DNA of 64,000 nucleotides from Albidovulum sediminicola (GCF_025751575.1 NZ_JAOWLA010000015.1:1-64000); one strand, 5' to 3'; counted from the first letter of the stretch, positions 43,892 to 53,422 are shown. Numbers and translations: made by a program. Notes: generated by a model from the letters alone, not told the origin.

Positions 43892-44536
43892 ATGACCGAC
43901 ACCCCCCTTCCGGCGCCCGAGGGGACGCAGGCCGCGTTGATCGCTGCGGGCCTGCACCTTTTTGGGCGTAACGGTTTCGCCGCGACCTCGACCCGCGACC
44001 TGGCGGCACGGGCGGGCGCGAACGTTGCCTCCATCGCCTATCACTTCGGCGGCAAGGAGGGGCTGCGCCACGCCTGCCTGAAGGAAGTCGCGCGGCGCAT
44101 GCGCGCGGTCCTGTCCGGGGCCGACAGCATCCCCGGCACCCCCGAGGCCGCGGCGCGACAGCTTGAAGGCATGCTGCGCGCGCTTGTCTTCTTCCTGACC
44201 ACCGCGAAGGAATCGGCCGACCTCGTCGCCTTCATGCTGCGCGAGATCGCTGAGGCGGGACCGGGCCTCGCCGATGTCTATCAGGACCTGATCGAGCCCC
44301 GCCACCGCGCGGTCTGCGCGCTTTGGGCCGCCGCGACCGGCCAAGACCCTGAAAGCGAGGACGTGCGGATTTCGGTCTTCGCCTTCATCGGGCAGGCGAT
44401 CTACTTCCGCATCGGCCGCCCCATCGTGGAACGCCGTCTGGGCTGGTCCGAAATCGGCCCGGCCGAGGCGGAAAAGATCGCCGACCGGCTCACCCTGCAC
44501 CTGCGTGCCATCCTTGCCGAAAGGCCAGCGCCATGA
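43892..44536 (+). CDS. cecR: TetR-family regulator, CecR (YbiH)-like
   Basis: The 214-residue repressor has an N-terminal HTH (TQAALIAAGLHLFGRNGFAATSTRDLAARAGANVASIAYHFGGKEGL in pattern, residues about 9-55). The C-terminal ligand domain resembles the CecR/DUF1956 type. The ATG at 43892 was preferred because GGAGG lies four bases ahead; the earlier in-frame codon is TTG. The genes after it (HlyD-like, ABC ATPase, permease) match the E. coli cecR-ybhGFSR arrangement. It probably represses this exporter and binds the palindrome at 43851. Confidence 0.85.
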   Translation: MTDTPLPAPEGTQAALIAAGLHLFGRNGFAATSTRDLAARAGANVASIAYHFGGKEGLRHACLKEVARRMRAVLSGADSIPGTPEAAARQLEGMLRALVFFLTTAKESADLVAFMLREIAEAGPGLADVYQDLIEPRHRAVCALWAAATGQDPESEDVRISVFAFIGQAIYFRIGRPIVERRLGWSEIGPAEAEKIADRLTLHLRAILAERPAP

Positions 44537-45480
44537 TCCTGTGCTCGATCCCCCTTGTCGCCTCGCTTTTCACGGCCTGCACCCCGCCGCCGCCCTTCGC
44601 GACCGGTTATGTGGAAGGCGAGTACGTCCTGATCGCCCCGGTCGCGACGGCGGAGATCGCGGCGATCCCGGTCCGGCGTGGCGATCGCGTGGCGGCCGGG
44701 ACCGTGTTGGCGGATCTGGAGCGGCAGGATGCGGAGATTGCCTTGGCGGAGGCCAAGGCCGCGCTGGCGCGCGCCGAGAGTGAGCTTGCCAACCTCCAGG
44801 AAGGCCGGCGACCCGAGGAGATCCGGGTCCTGGAAGCCGCGCTTGCATCGGCGCGGGCGTCCTCGGCCGAAAGCGACCGCGCCGCCGAACGGCTGGCAAA
44901 CCTCGCCGCGCGCGGGGCCGCGACGGAGGCGCAGCGCGACGATGCCGCCACTGCGGCCGAGGTTGCCCACGCCCGCGTCGCGCAGGCTGAGGCCGACCTT
45001 GCCGTCGCGCGTCTGCCTGCCCGCGCCCAGCAGATCGCTGCTGCCCAGGCGACGGTCGATGGGGCGAAGGCTGCGCTGTCGCGGGCGGAGTGGACACTGT
45101 CCAAGCGCCGCCTGACGGCCCCCGCGCCGGGGCTGGTGGCCGACGTGATTCGCACGCCGGGCGAAATCGCGGGCCCCGCCGCCCCGGTCCTGTCGCTGCT
45201 GCCGGACGGCGCGGTCAAGCTGCGGCTTTACGTGCCTGAGCCCCTCGTGGCGCTGATCCATCCCGGCGACAGCCTCGAAATCCGCTGCGATGGCTGCCCC
45301 GGCCCGGCCCTTGCCACCGTCACCTATGTTGCCGACACCGCGGAGTTCACGCCGCCCGTCATCTATTCCCGCGAGACGCGCCAGAAACTCGTCTACCTGG
45401 TAGAGGCCGCGCCCGCCGATGGCGCCGGCCTGAAGCCCGGGCAGATCGTCGATGTGCGCCTGCCGGGTTCGGGGCAATGA
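44533..45480 (+). CDS. HlyD-family periplasmic adaptor (YbhG-like), possible lipoprotein
   Basis: The 315-residue protein starts with a hydrophobic signal containing FTAC, so Cys16 could be lipidated, though Phe at -3 is atypical. Biotinyl-lipoyl halves flank a long Ala/Glu-rich coiled-coil hairpin (about 75-185). The second half reads LTAPAPGLVADV. It should link the ABC permease to an outer-membrane channel. It overlaps both neighbours by four bases (ATGA). Confidence 0.85.
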   Translation: MILCSIPLVASLFTACTPPPPFATGYVEGEYVLIAPVATAEIAAIPVRRGDRVAAGTVLADLERQDAEIALAEAKAALARAESELANLQEGRRPEEIRVLEAALASARASSAESDRAAERLANLAARGAATEAQRDDAATAAEVAHARVAQAEADLAVARLPARAQQIAAAQATVDGAKAALSRAEWTLSKRRLTAPAPGLVADVIRTPGEIAGPAAPVLSLLPDGAVKLRLYVPEPLVALIHPGDSLEIRCDGCPGPALATVTYVADTAEFTPPVIYSRETRQKLVYLVEAAPADGAGLKPGQIVDVRLPGSGQ

Positions 45481-46403
45481 CCGAGGCCCCCGCCATCGAA
45501 GTCCACGGACTGGTGAAGCGTTTCGGCGGGCGCGCCGTCGTGGACGACGTGTCTCTTTCGGTCGCGCGGGGCGAGATCATGGGGTTCCTGGGTCCGAACG
45601 GATCGGGCAAGACCACGACGATCCGCCTGATGTGCGGCCTGCTGACCCCTGACGCCGGGCAGGGTCGGGTGCTTGGCCACGACATCCTGACCGAGGGCCG
45701 CGCCATCAAGCGCGAGGTCGGCTACATGACCCAGCGCTTTTCCTTCTATGAGGATCTGACGATTGAGGAGAACCTGCGCTTCGTCGCCGGGCTTTACGGG
45801 TTGAAGCCCGCCCGCGACGCGGTGGCGCGCACGCTGGCCGACCTGGGTCTGACCTCGCGGCGGGGCCAGCTTGCGGGCGCGCTCTCAGGCGGCTGGAAAC
45901 AGCGCCTCGCTCTGGCCGCCTGCATCATGCACCGCCCCCGGCTCCTTATGCTCGATGAACCCACCGCAGGCGTCGATCCCAAGGCACGGCGCGATTTCTG
46001 GGACGAGATCCACCAGCTTGCCGCCGGGGGGCTGACCGTGCTCGTCTCCACCCACTACATGGACGAGGCGGAGCGCTGCCACCGGATCAACTACATCTCC
46101 TACGGCAAGCTCGTCGCCGGGGGGACGGTGTCGGAGGTGGTGCGCGACGCCGGGCTCACGACATTCGTACTGTCCGGAAAGGACACCGCGCGGGCGGCGG
46201 AGCGGTTCCGGGGGATGGCAGGTGTCGATCAGGTTGCCCCCTTCGGCAACACGCTGCACGTCGTCGGGCGCGATGCCGTGGCGCTGCGCCGGGCCGCCGA
46301 AACGGTCGCGGCGGAAACCGGCTGCACGCTCAGCCCCAGCGAAACCAGCCTTGAGGATGTGTTCATCCAGCTCATGGGCACGGCGCGGGACAATATGCGA
46401 TGA
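45477..46403 (+). CDS. ABC transporter ATP-binding protein (YbhF-like, single domain)
   Basis: The 308-residue ATPase has Walker A GPNGSGKTTT, signature LSGGWKQRLALA, Walker B LLMLDEPTAGVDP and switch VSTHYMDEAERC. The C-terminal about 80 residues form the small domain seen in drug-export ABC2 systems. E. coli YbhF carries two ATPase domains; only one is present here. Coupled by ATGA overlaps on both sides. Confidence 0.9.
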   Translation: MTEAPAIEVHGLVKRFGGRAVVDDVSLSVARGEIMGFLGPNGSGKTTTIRLMCGLLTPDAGQGRVLGHDILTEGRAIKREVGYMTQRFSFYEDLTIEENLRFVAGLYGLKPARDAVARTLADLGLTSRRGQLAGALSGGWKQRLALAACIMHRPRLLMLDEPTAGVDPKARRDFWDEIHQLAAGGLTVLVSTHYMDEAERCHRINYISYGKLVAGGTVSEVVRDAGLTTFVLSGKDTARAAERFRGMAGVDQVAPFGNTLHVVGRDAVALRRAAETVAAETGCTLSPSETSLEDVFIQLMGTARDNMR

Positions 46404-47536
46404 CCTGGGTCTTCTCCCTCACCCGCCTCAGCGCGCTTCTGGCGAAGGAACTGATCCAGATGCGGCGCGACCGGATCACCTTCGCGATGATGCTGGGCGT
46501 CCCGCTTATGCAGCTCATGCTCTTCGGCTTTGCCATCAATGCCGATCCGAAAAGCCTGCCCGCCGCGCTGGTCGCGCCCACCCAGGACCGTTACAGCCGG
46601 GCCATCGTCACGGCGCTGGAACTGACGGGCTATTACCGCTTCACCCATCCCGATGCCTCGGCCGCAGAGGCAAAGACGCTGATCGCGCGGGGCGACGTGT
46701 CCTTCGTCGTGACGCTGCCCTCCGACTTCGGGCGCCGGGTGGACCGGGGCGACCATCCGACCCTGCTGATCGAGGCCGACGCCACCGACCCCTCGGTCGC
46801 CTCCGGCGCGATCTCGACCCTTTCGACCGTCGCCGCCGAGGCGCTGCTGCGGGAAAAGGGGATCGAGGCGCAGGCCCGGGAAAGCGCGGCCGAGGCGCTG
46901 GAGGTCGTGGTGCACCGCCGCTACAACCCTGAGGGTGTCACGCAGTACAACATCGTGCCAGGCCTCTTGGGCGTGATCTTGCAGATGACCATGGTGATGA
47001 TGACCGCCATGGCGCTCACCCGAGAGCTGGAGCGAGGGACGATGGAAAACCTGCTTTCGATGCCCGCGACCCCGCTTGAGATCATGCTGGGAAAGATCCT
47101 GCCCTACCTGGGCGTGGGCGCCGTGCAGGTCGCGGTTGTCCTGATCGCCGCCAAAGCGATCTTCGGCGTGCCGTTCCTGGGGCCAATGCCGCTTCTTCTG
47201 GGCGGCGTCTTCATCTTTGTCTCGTCGCTGGTGATCCTGGGGTATCTCTTCTCGACCGTCGCGCGGACGCAGATGCAGGCCATGCAGCTGACCTTCTTCT
47301 ACTTCCTGCCCTCGCTCCTGCTGTCGGGTTTCATGTTCCCCTTTCGGGGCATGCCCGGCTGGGCGCAGGCGCTGGGCGAGTTATTCCCGCTCACGCATTT
47401 CCTGCGCATCGTACGCGCGGTGATGCTGAAGGGCGCCGACATGGCCGCCGTCGCGCAGCCGATGGCGGCGCTGACGCTGTTCGCGATCGGCTTTGCGGCC
47501 TTCGCGCTGATGCGCTTCCGCCGGACGCTCGACTAG
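46400..47536 (+). CDS. ABC-2 type permease (YbhS/YbhR-like)
   Basis: The 378-residue membrane protein has a first helix at about 25-45, a large periplasmic loop (to about 180) and five more helices, with the family block LTRELERGTMENLLSMPATPLEIMLGKILPY. YbhS and YbhR form a heterodimer in E. coli; here a single permease gene suggests a homodimer. The substrate is unknown; related exporters handle cations, dyes or antibiotics. Confidence 0.88.
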   Translation: MTWVFSLTRLSALLAKELIQMRRDRITFAMMLGVPLMQLMLFGFAINADPKSLPAALVAPTQDRYSRAIVTALELTGYYRFTHPDASAAEAKTLIARGDVSFVVTLPSDFGRRVDRGDHPTLLIEADATDPSVASGAISTLSTVAAEALLREKGIEAQARESAAEALEVVVHRRYNPEGVTQYNIVPGLLGVILQMTMVMMTAMALTRELERGTMENLLSMPATPLEIMLGKILPYLGVGAVQVAVVLIAAKAIFGVPFLGPMPLLLGGVFIFVSSLVILGYLFSTVARTQMQAMQLTFFYFLPSLLLSGFMFPFRGMPGWAQALGELFPLTHFLRIVRAVMLKGADMAAVAQPMAALTLFAIGFAAFALMRFRRTLD

Positions 47537-47545
47537 GCGCCCGGC

Positions 47546-47647
47546 CTAGCCGGAAACGCTCGACATGGGCGCGGGCGGGTGCGGGGGGCCGTCGGCGCCG
47601 CACGAGGCCAGGAGGGCAAGCGCTGCCAGCGCCCAGAGGGTCCTCAT
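47546..47647 (-). CDS. lptM: tiny LptM/YifL-type lipoprotein
   Basis: This 33-residue ORF reads [16 protein letters not shown], then [11 protein letters not shown] and a short tail. The lipobox LASC makes Cys16 the lipidated residue, and CGxDGPPxPP matches the LptM family, which assists maturation of the LptD lipopolysaccharide translocon. Its ATG overlaps the argH TGA (ATGA), the normal argH-lptM order in proteobacteria. It ends nine bases from the convergent permease gene. Confidence 0.85.
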   Translation of the reverse strand: MRTLWALAALALLASCGADGPPHPPAPMSSVSG

Positions 47648-49041
47648 TTCAGCGCCTCCTTCCAGCGGGCGACCTGCGCGCGCACCTGGTCGGGCGCGGT
47701 TCCGCCGTAGCTTTGCCGGCTGGCGACGGAGTTGTGGACACCCAGCACGGAATAGACCGCCTCGGTGATCCCGGCGTGGGCGGACTGCATGTCAGCGAGC
47801 GTCAGTTCCGGCAGGTCGCACCCCTTCTTCTCGGCGAGCGCCACCAGCGCACCGGTGACATGATGCGCCTCGCGGAAGGGCAGGCCAAGCTCGCGCACAA
47901 GCCAGTCGGCGAGGTCGGTCGCGGTGGAAAAGCCCGAGGCCGCCGCGCGTTCCAGATTGGCGCGGTTCGCGGTCATGTCGCGCACCATGCCTTCCATCGC
48001 GGCCAGGGCCAGCATCAGGTTGTCGGCGGCGTCGAAGACCTGTTCCTTGTCTTCCTGCATGTCCTTGGAATAGGCGAGCGGCAGCCCCTTCATCACCATC
48101 ATCAGCGCGACATTGGCACCCATGATGCGCCCGATCTTCGCCCGGATCAGCTCCGCCGCGTCGGGGTTTTTCTTCTGCGGCATGATCGAGGAGCCGGTCG
48201 AAAACCGGTCCGACAGCGCCACGAAGCGGAACTGGGCCGAGGACCAGATCACCAGCTCCTCGGCGAAGCGCGACAGGTGCATAGCGCAGATCGAGGCGGC
48301 GGCGAGGAATTCCAGCGCGAAGTCGCGGTCCGACACGGCATCCAGAGAATTGGCCATCGGCCGGTCGAAGCCAAGGGCGGCAGCCGTCGCGTGACGGTCG
48401 ATCGGGAACGAGGTTCCGGCCAGCGCGGCCGCGCCCAGCGGGCATTCGTTCATCCGGGCGCGGGCGTCGGTGAAGCGGCCGATGTCGCGGGCGAACATCT
48501 CGACATAGGCCATCATGTGGTGGCCCCAGGTGACGGGCTGCGCGGTTTGAAGGTGGGTGAATCCGGGCATCACCCAGTCTGCCCCGGCCTCCGCCTGCGC
48601 CAGCAGCGCGCGCACCAGCGCGCTCAAGCCCGCGATCGCCGCGTCCGCCTGGTCGCGCACCCAAAGCCGGAAATCCGTCGCCACCTGGTCATTGCGCGAC
48701 CGCGCGGTGTGGAGCCGTCCGGCGGGCTCGCCGATCACTTCTTTCAGCCGCGCCTCGACATTCATGTGAATGTCTTCCAGCGCGGTCGAAAAGGCGAAGT
48801 TTCCGCCCTCGATCTCTGACAAGACCGTGAGCAGCCCTTCCCCAATCGCCTCCGCATCCTTAGAGGTGATGATGCCTTGGGCGGCCAGCATCGCCGCATG
48901 GGCCCGGCTGCCCCGGATATCCTGGGCGTAAAGCCGCTGGTCGAACCCGATGGAGGCATTGATCGCCTCCATGATCGCGTCCGGTCCGGCGGCGAAGCGC
49001 CCGCCCCACATCGCGTTGGAGGATTTCGTGCTGTCGGTCAT
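47644..49041 (-). CDS. argH: argininosuccinate lyase
   Basis: This cytoplasmic enzyme splits argininosuccinate to arginine and fumarate. The protein is 465 residues from the Met at 49041 ([17 protein letters not shown]). An earlier in-frame Met at 49074 lies inside the divergent gene's leader and is less likely. Family signature [12 protein letters not shown], the [10 protein letters not shown] block and [11 protein letters not shown] are present. It is divergent from the TlpA-like gene by 25 bases. Confidence 0.96.
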   Translation of the reverse strand: MTDSTKSSNAMWGGRFAAGPDAIMEAINASIGFDQRLYAQDIRGSRAHAAMLAAQGIITSKDAEAIGEGLLTVLSEIEGGNFAFSTALEDIHMNVEARLKEVIGEPAGRLHTARSRNDQVATDFRLWVRDQADAAIAGLSALVRALLAQAEAGADWVMPGFTHLQTAQPVTWGHHMMAYVEMFARDIGRFTDARARMNECPLGAAALAGTSFPIDRHATAAALGFDRPMANSLDAVSDRDFALEFLAAASICAMHLSRFAEELVIWSSAQFRFVALSDRFSTGSSIMPQKKNPDAAELIRAKIGRIMGANVALMMVMKGLPLAYSKDMQEDKEQVFDAADNLMLALAAMEGMVRDMTANRANLERAAASGFSTATDLADWLVRELGLPFREAHHVTGALVALAEKKGCDLPELTLADMQSAHAGITEAVYSVLGVHNSVASRQSYGGTAPDQVRAQVARWKEALK

Positions 49042-49066
49042 CGTCAACGGGCCTTTCGGAGGCAAC

Positions 49067-49627
49067 ATGCGCAAGTTTCTGTCCGCCGTCCTCTACACGG
49101 CGCTGGCCTTCGGTGCAAACGCCCAGACGGCGGACACCGAGGCTTTGGAGGCGCTGCGTCAAGGTGACATGCAAAAGCTCGTGTTTTCCGACGCGCCGCA
49201 GCCGGTTCCCGAGGCGGTCTTGCTGGATGCCGAGGGGGCAGAGCACGGCCTGTCCGAATACGCGGGCCGCTATGTACTCCTGAACTTCTGGGCGACCTGG
49301 TGCGCGCCCTGCCGGGCCGAACTGGGGTCGCTTGACCGGCTGGAGGCTGCCCTGGGTGGCGAGGATTTCGCGGTCGTGACCGTGGCGACGGGCCCAAATC
49401 CGGTGCCGGCGATCCAGAAGCTCTTCGCGGAAGAGGGGATCACCCGGCTGCCGATCCTGCGCGACACCCGCCAGGCGTTCGCCCGCGCCATGGGCGTCCT
49501 TGGCCTGCCGATCACGGTCCTGATCGACCCCGAGGGGCGAGAGATCGCGCGCCTGATCGGCGATGCTGTCTGGGACGGGCCCGAGGCGCAGGCCATCGTC
49601 GCTGCCCTGATCGCGGGCCGGTCCTAG
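49067..49627 (+). CDS. TlpA/ResA-like thioredoxin-fold protein
   Basis: The 186-residue exported protein has a signal peptide (about 1-19, ending ANA-Q). The active site is WCAPC with Cys79 and Cys82. A cis-proline region, [12 protein letters not shown], completes the thioredoxin fold. It likely reduces periplasmic disulfides, for example in cytochrome c maturation. GGAGG five bases before the ATG at 49067 decides the start. The argH/TlpA divergent pair is common in Rhodobacterales. Confidence 0.88.
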   Translation: MRKFLSAVLYTALAFGANAQTADTEALEALRQGDMQKLVFSDAPQPVPEAVLLDAEGAEHGLSEYAGRYVLLNFWATWCAPCRAELGSLDRLEAALGGEDFAVVTVATGPNPVPAIQKLFAEEGITRLPILRDTRQAFARAMGVLGLPITVLIDPEGREIARLIGDAVWDGPEAQAIVAALIAGRS

Positions 49628-49808
49628 GCGGCTATCGTTCGAGGGGTTCTGGGCCGGGACCGTTCCGGGAACAAAGCCCGGTTCCAAGATGGGCAGGCGC
49701 CGGCGAACGCGGGAGATCGCTTCCTTTAGGATGGACCGTCGGGTCGCGCGGGAACCGCGTGAGAATCGTCGCGCCCCGAGGCCGTCGATCTTGGGCCTGC
49801 CGACTGAG

Positions 49809-50162
49809 TCAGCCCCGCCCTTGAGGGCTGTCGAAGAAAGGCGTCATCTGCGCGACGATCACCGCGTTTTCCGCCAACGCACGGTCCATCAGCGCACGCT
49901 CTTCGGCCTCGATCTCATGCCCCTGCGCGATACGTTCCTCAAGGGTGCCGTAGCCGGTCACGTCAAGCGGGTTGAGGTCGGCCTGCTTCAGGATCGCGAC
50001 GGTTTCGCGAACCGCCTCGTCCTCATCCACGCCCGAGGCATAGACCATCAAGGCCGCGCCGTTCGCGCCCTTGGGCAAGCCGTCACCGGTCCTGCGCCCG
50101 ACCTGGACCAGCAGCGTATAGACCTGCTGCGGACGTTTCGGCTTCTGGGGCTTTTCGGACAT
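49809..50162 (-). CDS. small conserved-looking protein of unknown function
   Basis: The 117-residue protein is soluble, with no signal or membrane segment. AGGAGG precedes the ATG, so it is probably expressed. It reads as an alternating alpha/beta protein (VYTLLVQVGRRTG, ALMVYASGVDEDEAVRETVAIL, LNPLDVTGYGTLEERI). I do not recognise a family. It lies 113 bases after fliL on the same strand and may belong to the flagellar operon. Function not predictable. Confidence 0.65.
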   Translation of the reverse strand: MSEKPQKPKRPQQVYTLLVQVGRRTGDGLPKGANGAALMVYASGVDEDEAVRETVAILKQADLNPLDVTGYGTLEERIAQGHEIEAEERALMDRALAENAVIVAQMTPFFDSPQGRG

Positions 50163-50275
50163 CGGCGCCTCCTGTCATTTGCGACGGGGTCGCGCGTCGT
50201 GGCCGCCATGTCAAGGCCCGGCGATCGGGGATGGCGGCCGGTGTTGAGCCCGCAGGCCGGCGCGATGCCGCGCAT

Positions 50276-50761
50276 TCAGGCCTTCTGGCGGATGATGTCG
50301 AGGATCAGCACGTCCTGCGCCGGCGCCCCGATGATGTCGCGCGCCGCGTCCTTTAGCGCACGGCGCAGGTGCTCCAACATTCCGCTTTCGGTGAAGGAGC
50401 CGTCGAACCCACCTGTGTTCGCATGGTCGAACAGGACCCGCAGGAACGTATCGCGCAGTTTCGGTTCGCGGGCGTAGATCGCCTGGGCCTGTCCGGCTTC
50501 CGCCTCGATACTCAGGCTCAAGATGACGAGCGACCGAATGTCCCCGCCTTCCATGACCGGCACCACGAACTGGTTGTTCAGCTTCACGTACTCGACTTCG
50601 CTGGGCGCGTCCGGCGCCGCCGCATGGGCCTCCGCCTCGGGGGGCGGGCCACAGGAGGCCTCATCCGCCTCCGCCCCCGGGGCGGGGCGAAGGGCCCAGC
50701 CCGCGCCCACGCCCCCCCCAAGGCCAAGCAGAACCAGAAGCAGCGGAAGAAGCTTGCCCAT
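50276..50761 (-). CDS. fliL: flagellar basal-body protein FliL
   Basis: The 161-residue protein has one N-terminal membrane helix (about 4-24) and a periplasmic stomatin-like domain (YVKLNNQFVVPVMEGGDIRSLVILSLSIE). It ends DVLILDIIRQKA. FliL surrounds the stator and supports motor torque. It follows flgH by eight bases with TGAGG as the ribosome site. Its position at the end of the flgB-flgH operon supports the call. Confidence 0.85.
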   Translation of the reverse strand: MGKLLPLLLVLLGLGGGVGAGWALRPAPGAEADEASCGPPPEAEAHAAAPDAPSEVEYVKLNNQFVVPVMEGGDIRSLVILSLSIEAEAGQAQAIYAREPKLRDTFLRVLFDHANTGGFDGSFTESGMLEHLRRALKDAARDIIGAPAQDVLILDIIRQKA

Positions 50762-50769
50762 CGCTGGCC

Positions 50770-51480
50770 TCAGAACGGAAGGATGATGTCGGTGATCTGC
50801 TGGCCGATCCGCGGCTGCTGAACATCCGTGATCTGGCCCCGCCCGCCGTAAGAGATGCGCGCGCCCGCGATCTTGTCATAGGTGATCTCGTTCTGTCGGG
50901 AAATGTCCTCGGGCCGGACGAAGCCGCTGACTAGGAGTTCGCGCAGTTCGAAATTCACACGCACCTCTTGCGATCCGTCGATCCGCAGGACGCCGTTGGC
51001 CGTGGCCTCGATCACCGTCGCGGCAACGCGCAGCGTCATCTTCTCCTTGCGGGAGACCGAACCGTCGCCGCTGTAGGACGACCGCGACTTGGCGGAGGCC
51101 GCGTCGGCCATGCTGGCGCCATCGGGCAGCGCCCGGTCCACAATTTGTGGGAGCCCTAGGAGCGAGGGCACGCCCAGGCTTTCGGCCCCGGCCCGCGACC
51201 GGGCCGAACTGTTGGAGATCTCTGCCCGGTCGTCGATCTCAATCACCACGGTGAGGATATCGCCGCGCTGCACCGCGCGCCTGTCGCCCAGAAGCGATCC
51301 GCGCCCCTTTGACCAGAGCGATGCCTGGGTCGGTTGCGCATAGGGCAGGGCCGTCCCGGCCATGGCGGTGAATTCCTCCCCGCGGTCAGAGGCCTTGAAG
51401 GCCGGCGCCCGTCCGACGTTTTCAAGCCGCCCGCAGGCCGTGGTTGCGATGAGAATAAGCAGAAGTGCCCGGCTGCGCAT
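50770..51480 (-). CDS. flgH: flagellar L-ring lipoprotein FlgH
   Basis: The 236-residue protein has a lipoprotein signal with Cys16 (IATTAC). Mature blocks are QASLWSKGRGSLLGDRRAVQRGDILTVVIEI and VRVNFELRELLVSGFVRPEDI, and the end is IGQQITDIILPF. It forms the outer-membrane L ring through which the rod passes. It is preceded by flgA with nine bases between. Confidence 0.95.
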   Translation of the reverse strand: MRSRALLLILIATTACGRLENVGRAPAFKASDRGEEFTAMAGTALPYAQPTQASLWSKGRGSLLGDRRAVQRGDILTVVIEIDDRAEISNSSARSRAGAESLGVPSLLGLPQIVDRALPDGASMADAASAKSRSSYSGDGSVSRKEKMTLRVAATVIEATANGVLRIDGSQEVRVNFELRELLVSGFVRPEDISRQNEITYDKIAGARISYGGRGQITDVQQPRIGQQITDIILPF

Positions 51481-51489
51481 CCAGCCCCC

Positions 51490-51909
51490 CTATTCAGATG
51501 TTGATACCTGTATCGACCCGTCGCCCATTACGCGGCCCGTCACCGTCGTCCGGGTGCCAGAGGCCAGCACACGGATGCTGTCGCCCGCCGCGGCCCGGTC
51601 GAGCGCGCGCCCGTCCGCGACAATGGTCAGCCCGCCGCGCCGGTAAAGCAGGCGCACCGTCTGATTGCGCTCCACCAAGGCGGGCGGCACCAGATTGGCG
51701 CGCAGGATGGGTCGTCCCTGGAAGATCGTGACGCGGGCTTCAAGCCCCAAGGCCGTTTCGAGGCTTGCCCCGCCCGGAACCTCGTCCGGGCTGGCGGCGA
51801 GATCCGCCTGGGACAGGATCGTGCGGGCCGGGATGGTCCGGGCCGCGATCGCGGTTTCCGCAATCGCTGGCGACGCGGCCAGGGCCAGGGCGAGCGGAAT
51901 CCACCGCAT
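51490..51909 (-). CDS. flgA: P-ring assembly chaperone FlgA
   Basis: The 139-residue exported protein has a signal peptide (about 1-18, AIA-E) and an SAF-type domain (RTIPARTILSQADL, GRPILRANL, VTGRVMGDGSIQV). It assists P-ring assembly by FlgI. It is shorter than enterobacterial FlgA (about 220), normal for Rhodobacterales. It overlaps flgG by one base (TGATG). Confidence 0.9.
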   Translation of the reverse strand: MRWIPLALALAASPAIAETAIAARTIPARTILSQADLAASPDEVPGGASLETALGLEARVTIFQGRPILRANLVPPALVERNQTVRLLYRRGGLTIVADGRALDRAAAGDSIRVLASGTRTTVTGRVMGDGSIQVSTSE

Positions 51910-52694
51910 CAGCGCACCTGCGTGGTCGCGCCCAGCATCTGGTCCGCTGCGGAAATCACCTTGGCATTCAGCTCGTACCCGCGCTGGGCCTTGATGAGTT
52001 CGGTGATCTCGCGCACCGGATCGACCGAACTGTCCTCAAGATATCCCTGGCGCAGGCCGCCCAGCCCGTTTTCGCCTGGCGCTGCGATGGTCGCGGGCCC
52101 GGAGGCCGTCGTTTCCAGGAAAAGGTTCGACCCCGTCGCCTCCAACCCCTTCTCGTTTGCAAAGCCAGCAAGCGTCAGCTGCCCGAGAAGCTCCGGTTCA
52201 ACCCTGTCGTTGAAATAGGCATAGACCTCACCAGCGGGGTTGACGGAGATCGTCCGCGCCTCGTCCGGGATCGTGATGCCCGGTGCGACGGGGTAGCCAT
52301 CCGAGGTGACGACGAGCCCGTCGGCGGAGCGTTTCAGCGCGCCGTCACGGGTGTAGCCGGACAGGCCGGAGGGGAGCGTGACCTCAAAATAGCCCGAGCC
52401 GTCGATGGCGAGGTCGAGGTCGCCGCCCGTGCGCGCAAGCGACCCCTGCGCCACATCGACGGAGACCGCTGCGGGGCGGACGCCAAGTCCGATCTGCACC
52501 CCTGTCGGGATGACCGTGCCGTCGTTGGCGTTGACCGTTCCGGGCCGGGTCAGCTGCTGGTAGTGCAGATCCGCGAACTCCGCACGGCGGGCGTTGTAGG
52601 CGGTCGTGGACATGTTCGCGAGGTTGTTCGAGATGACCTCCACCCGCAGCTGCTGGGCGCTCATCCCGGTCGCGGCGATATCAAGGGCGCGCAT
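51909..52694 (-). CDS. flgG: flagellar distal rod protein FlgG
   Basis: The 261-residue rod protein opens with MRALDIAATGMSAQQLRVEVISNNLANMSTTAY, the conserved rod/hook N-terminus. Its C-terminal helix is VREITELIKAQRGYELNAKVISAADQML. Both ends form the coiled coil of the distal rod. It is next to flgF, its closest relative. Confidence 0.96.
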   Translation of the reverse strand: MRALDIAATGMSAQQLRVEVISNNLANMSTTAYNARRAEFADLHYQQLTRPGTVNANDGTVIPTGVQIGLGVRPAAVSVDVAQGSLARTGGDLDLAIDGSGYFEVTLPSGLSGYTRDGALKRSADGLVVTSDGYPVAPGITIPDEARTISVNPAGEVYAYFNDRVEPELLGQLTLAGFANEKGLEATGSNLFLETTASGPATIAAPGENGLGGLRQGYLEDSSVDPVREITELIKAQRGYELNAKVISAADQMLGATTQVR

Positions 52695-52704
52695 GGTTCA
52701 CCTC

Positions 52705-53421
52705 CTAGCGTCCAAGGGTTTCAATGACGGCGCGGATGCGGCCGTCTTCACGGTCAAGAAAGCCCTGGCCCATTTCGTAGGCGCGCTGCACCTCGATCAT
52801 GCGGGCGATCTCCCGAACCGGTTCGACGTTCGAACCTTCGAGGAACCCCTGGTGGATCCGCGGTGCCTCAACGGGTTCCATCGGGCCGGTGACGGCAAAA
52901 CGGGTGCCGCCGTCATGGATCAGAGATGCCATGTCCGCCGTTGCATAGAGGCCGATCTGGGCGACGGGCGTGCCGCCCACCGACAGGGTCCCGTCCCGGG
53001 CTATGGCGGGCTGGCCGGCGCCGGGCGGGATCGTGATTGTGGCGCCCCCTGCGTCGAGAAGCCGCGCGCCGTCTGCGGCGACCAGCTCCCCTTCTGGCGA
53101 GAGCGCGAAGCTGCCCGCGCGGCTCAGCCTTTCGCCCTCGGCGGTCGCCAGTAGAAAGAAGCCATCGCCCTCGATCGCGAGGTCGAGCGCGCCGCCGGTC
53201 GGCAGCAAGGGGCCACTGCGCAGGTCAGTCACGCGCGCGACCCCGTCGGCCATCGCAAGTGTCGGTTCATCCGCGCCCAGCCGGGCCAGGTGCTCGGCAA
53301 AGACGACGCCTTCCTTGCGAAAGCCGGTGGTGGAGACATTCGCGATATTGTTGGCGATGGCGCGCATTTCCTGCATCAAGCCCGCCTGCCGGTTCAGGGT
53401 CGTGTAGCCCGCGTTGTCCAT
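52705..53421 (-). CDS. flgF: flagellar proximal rod protein FlgF
   Basis: The 238-residue protein has rod-type ends: NRQAGLMQEMRAIANNIANVSTTGFRKEG and PVREIARMIEVQRAYEMGQGFL. The central part is shorter than in FlgG, as usual for FlgF. It is located between fliQ and flgG in the operon, one base after fliQ in transcript order. Confidence 0.93.
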   Translation of the reverse strand: MDNAGYTTLNRQAGLMQEMRAIANNIANVSTTGFRKEGVVFAEHLARLGADEPTLAMADGVARVTDLRSGPLLPTGGALDLAIEGDGFFLLATAEGERLSRAGSFALSPEGELVAADGARLLDAGGATITIPPGAGQPAIARDGTLSVGGTPVAQIGLYATADMASLIHDGGTRFAVTGPMEPVEAPRIHQGFLEGSNVEPVREIARMIEVQRAYEMGQGFLDREDGRIRAVIETLGR

Positions 53422-53422
53422 C

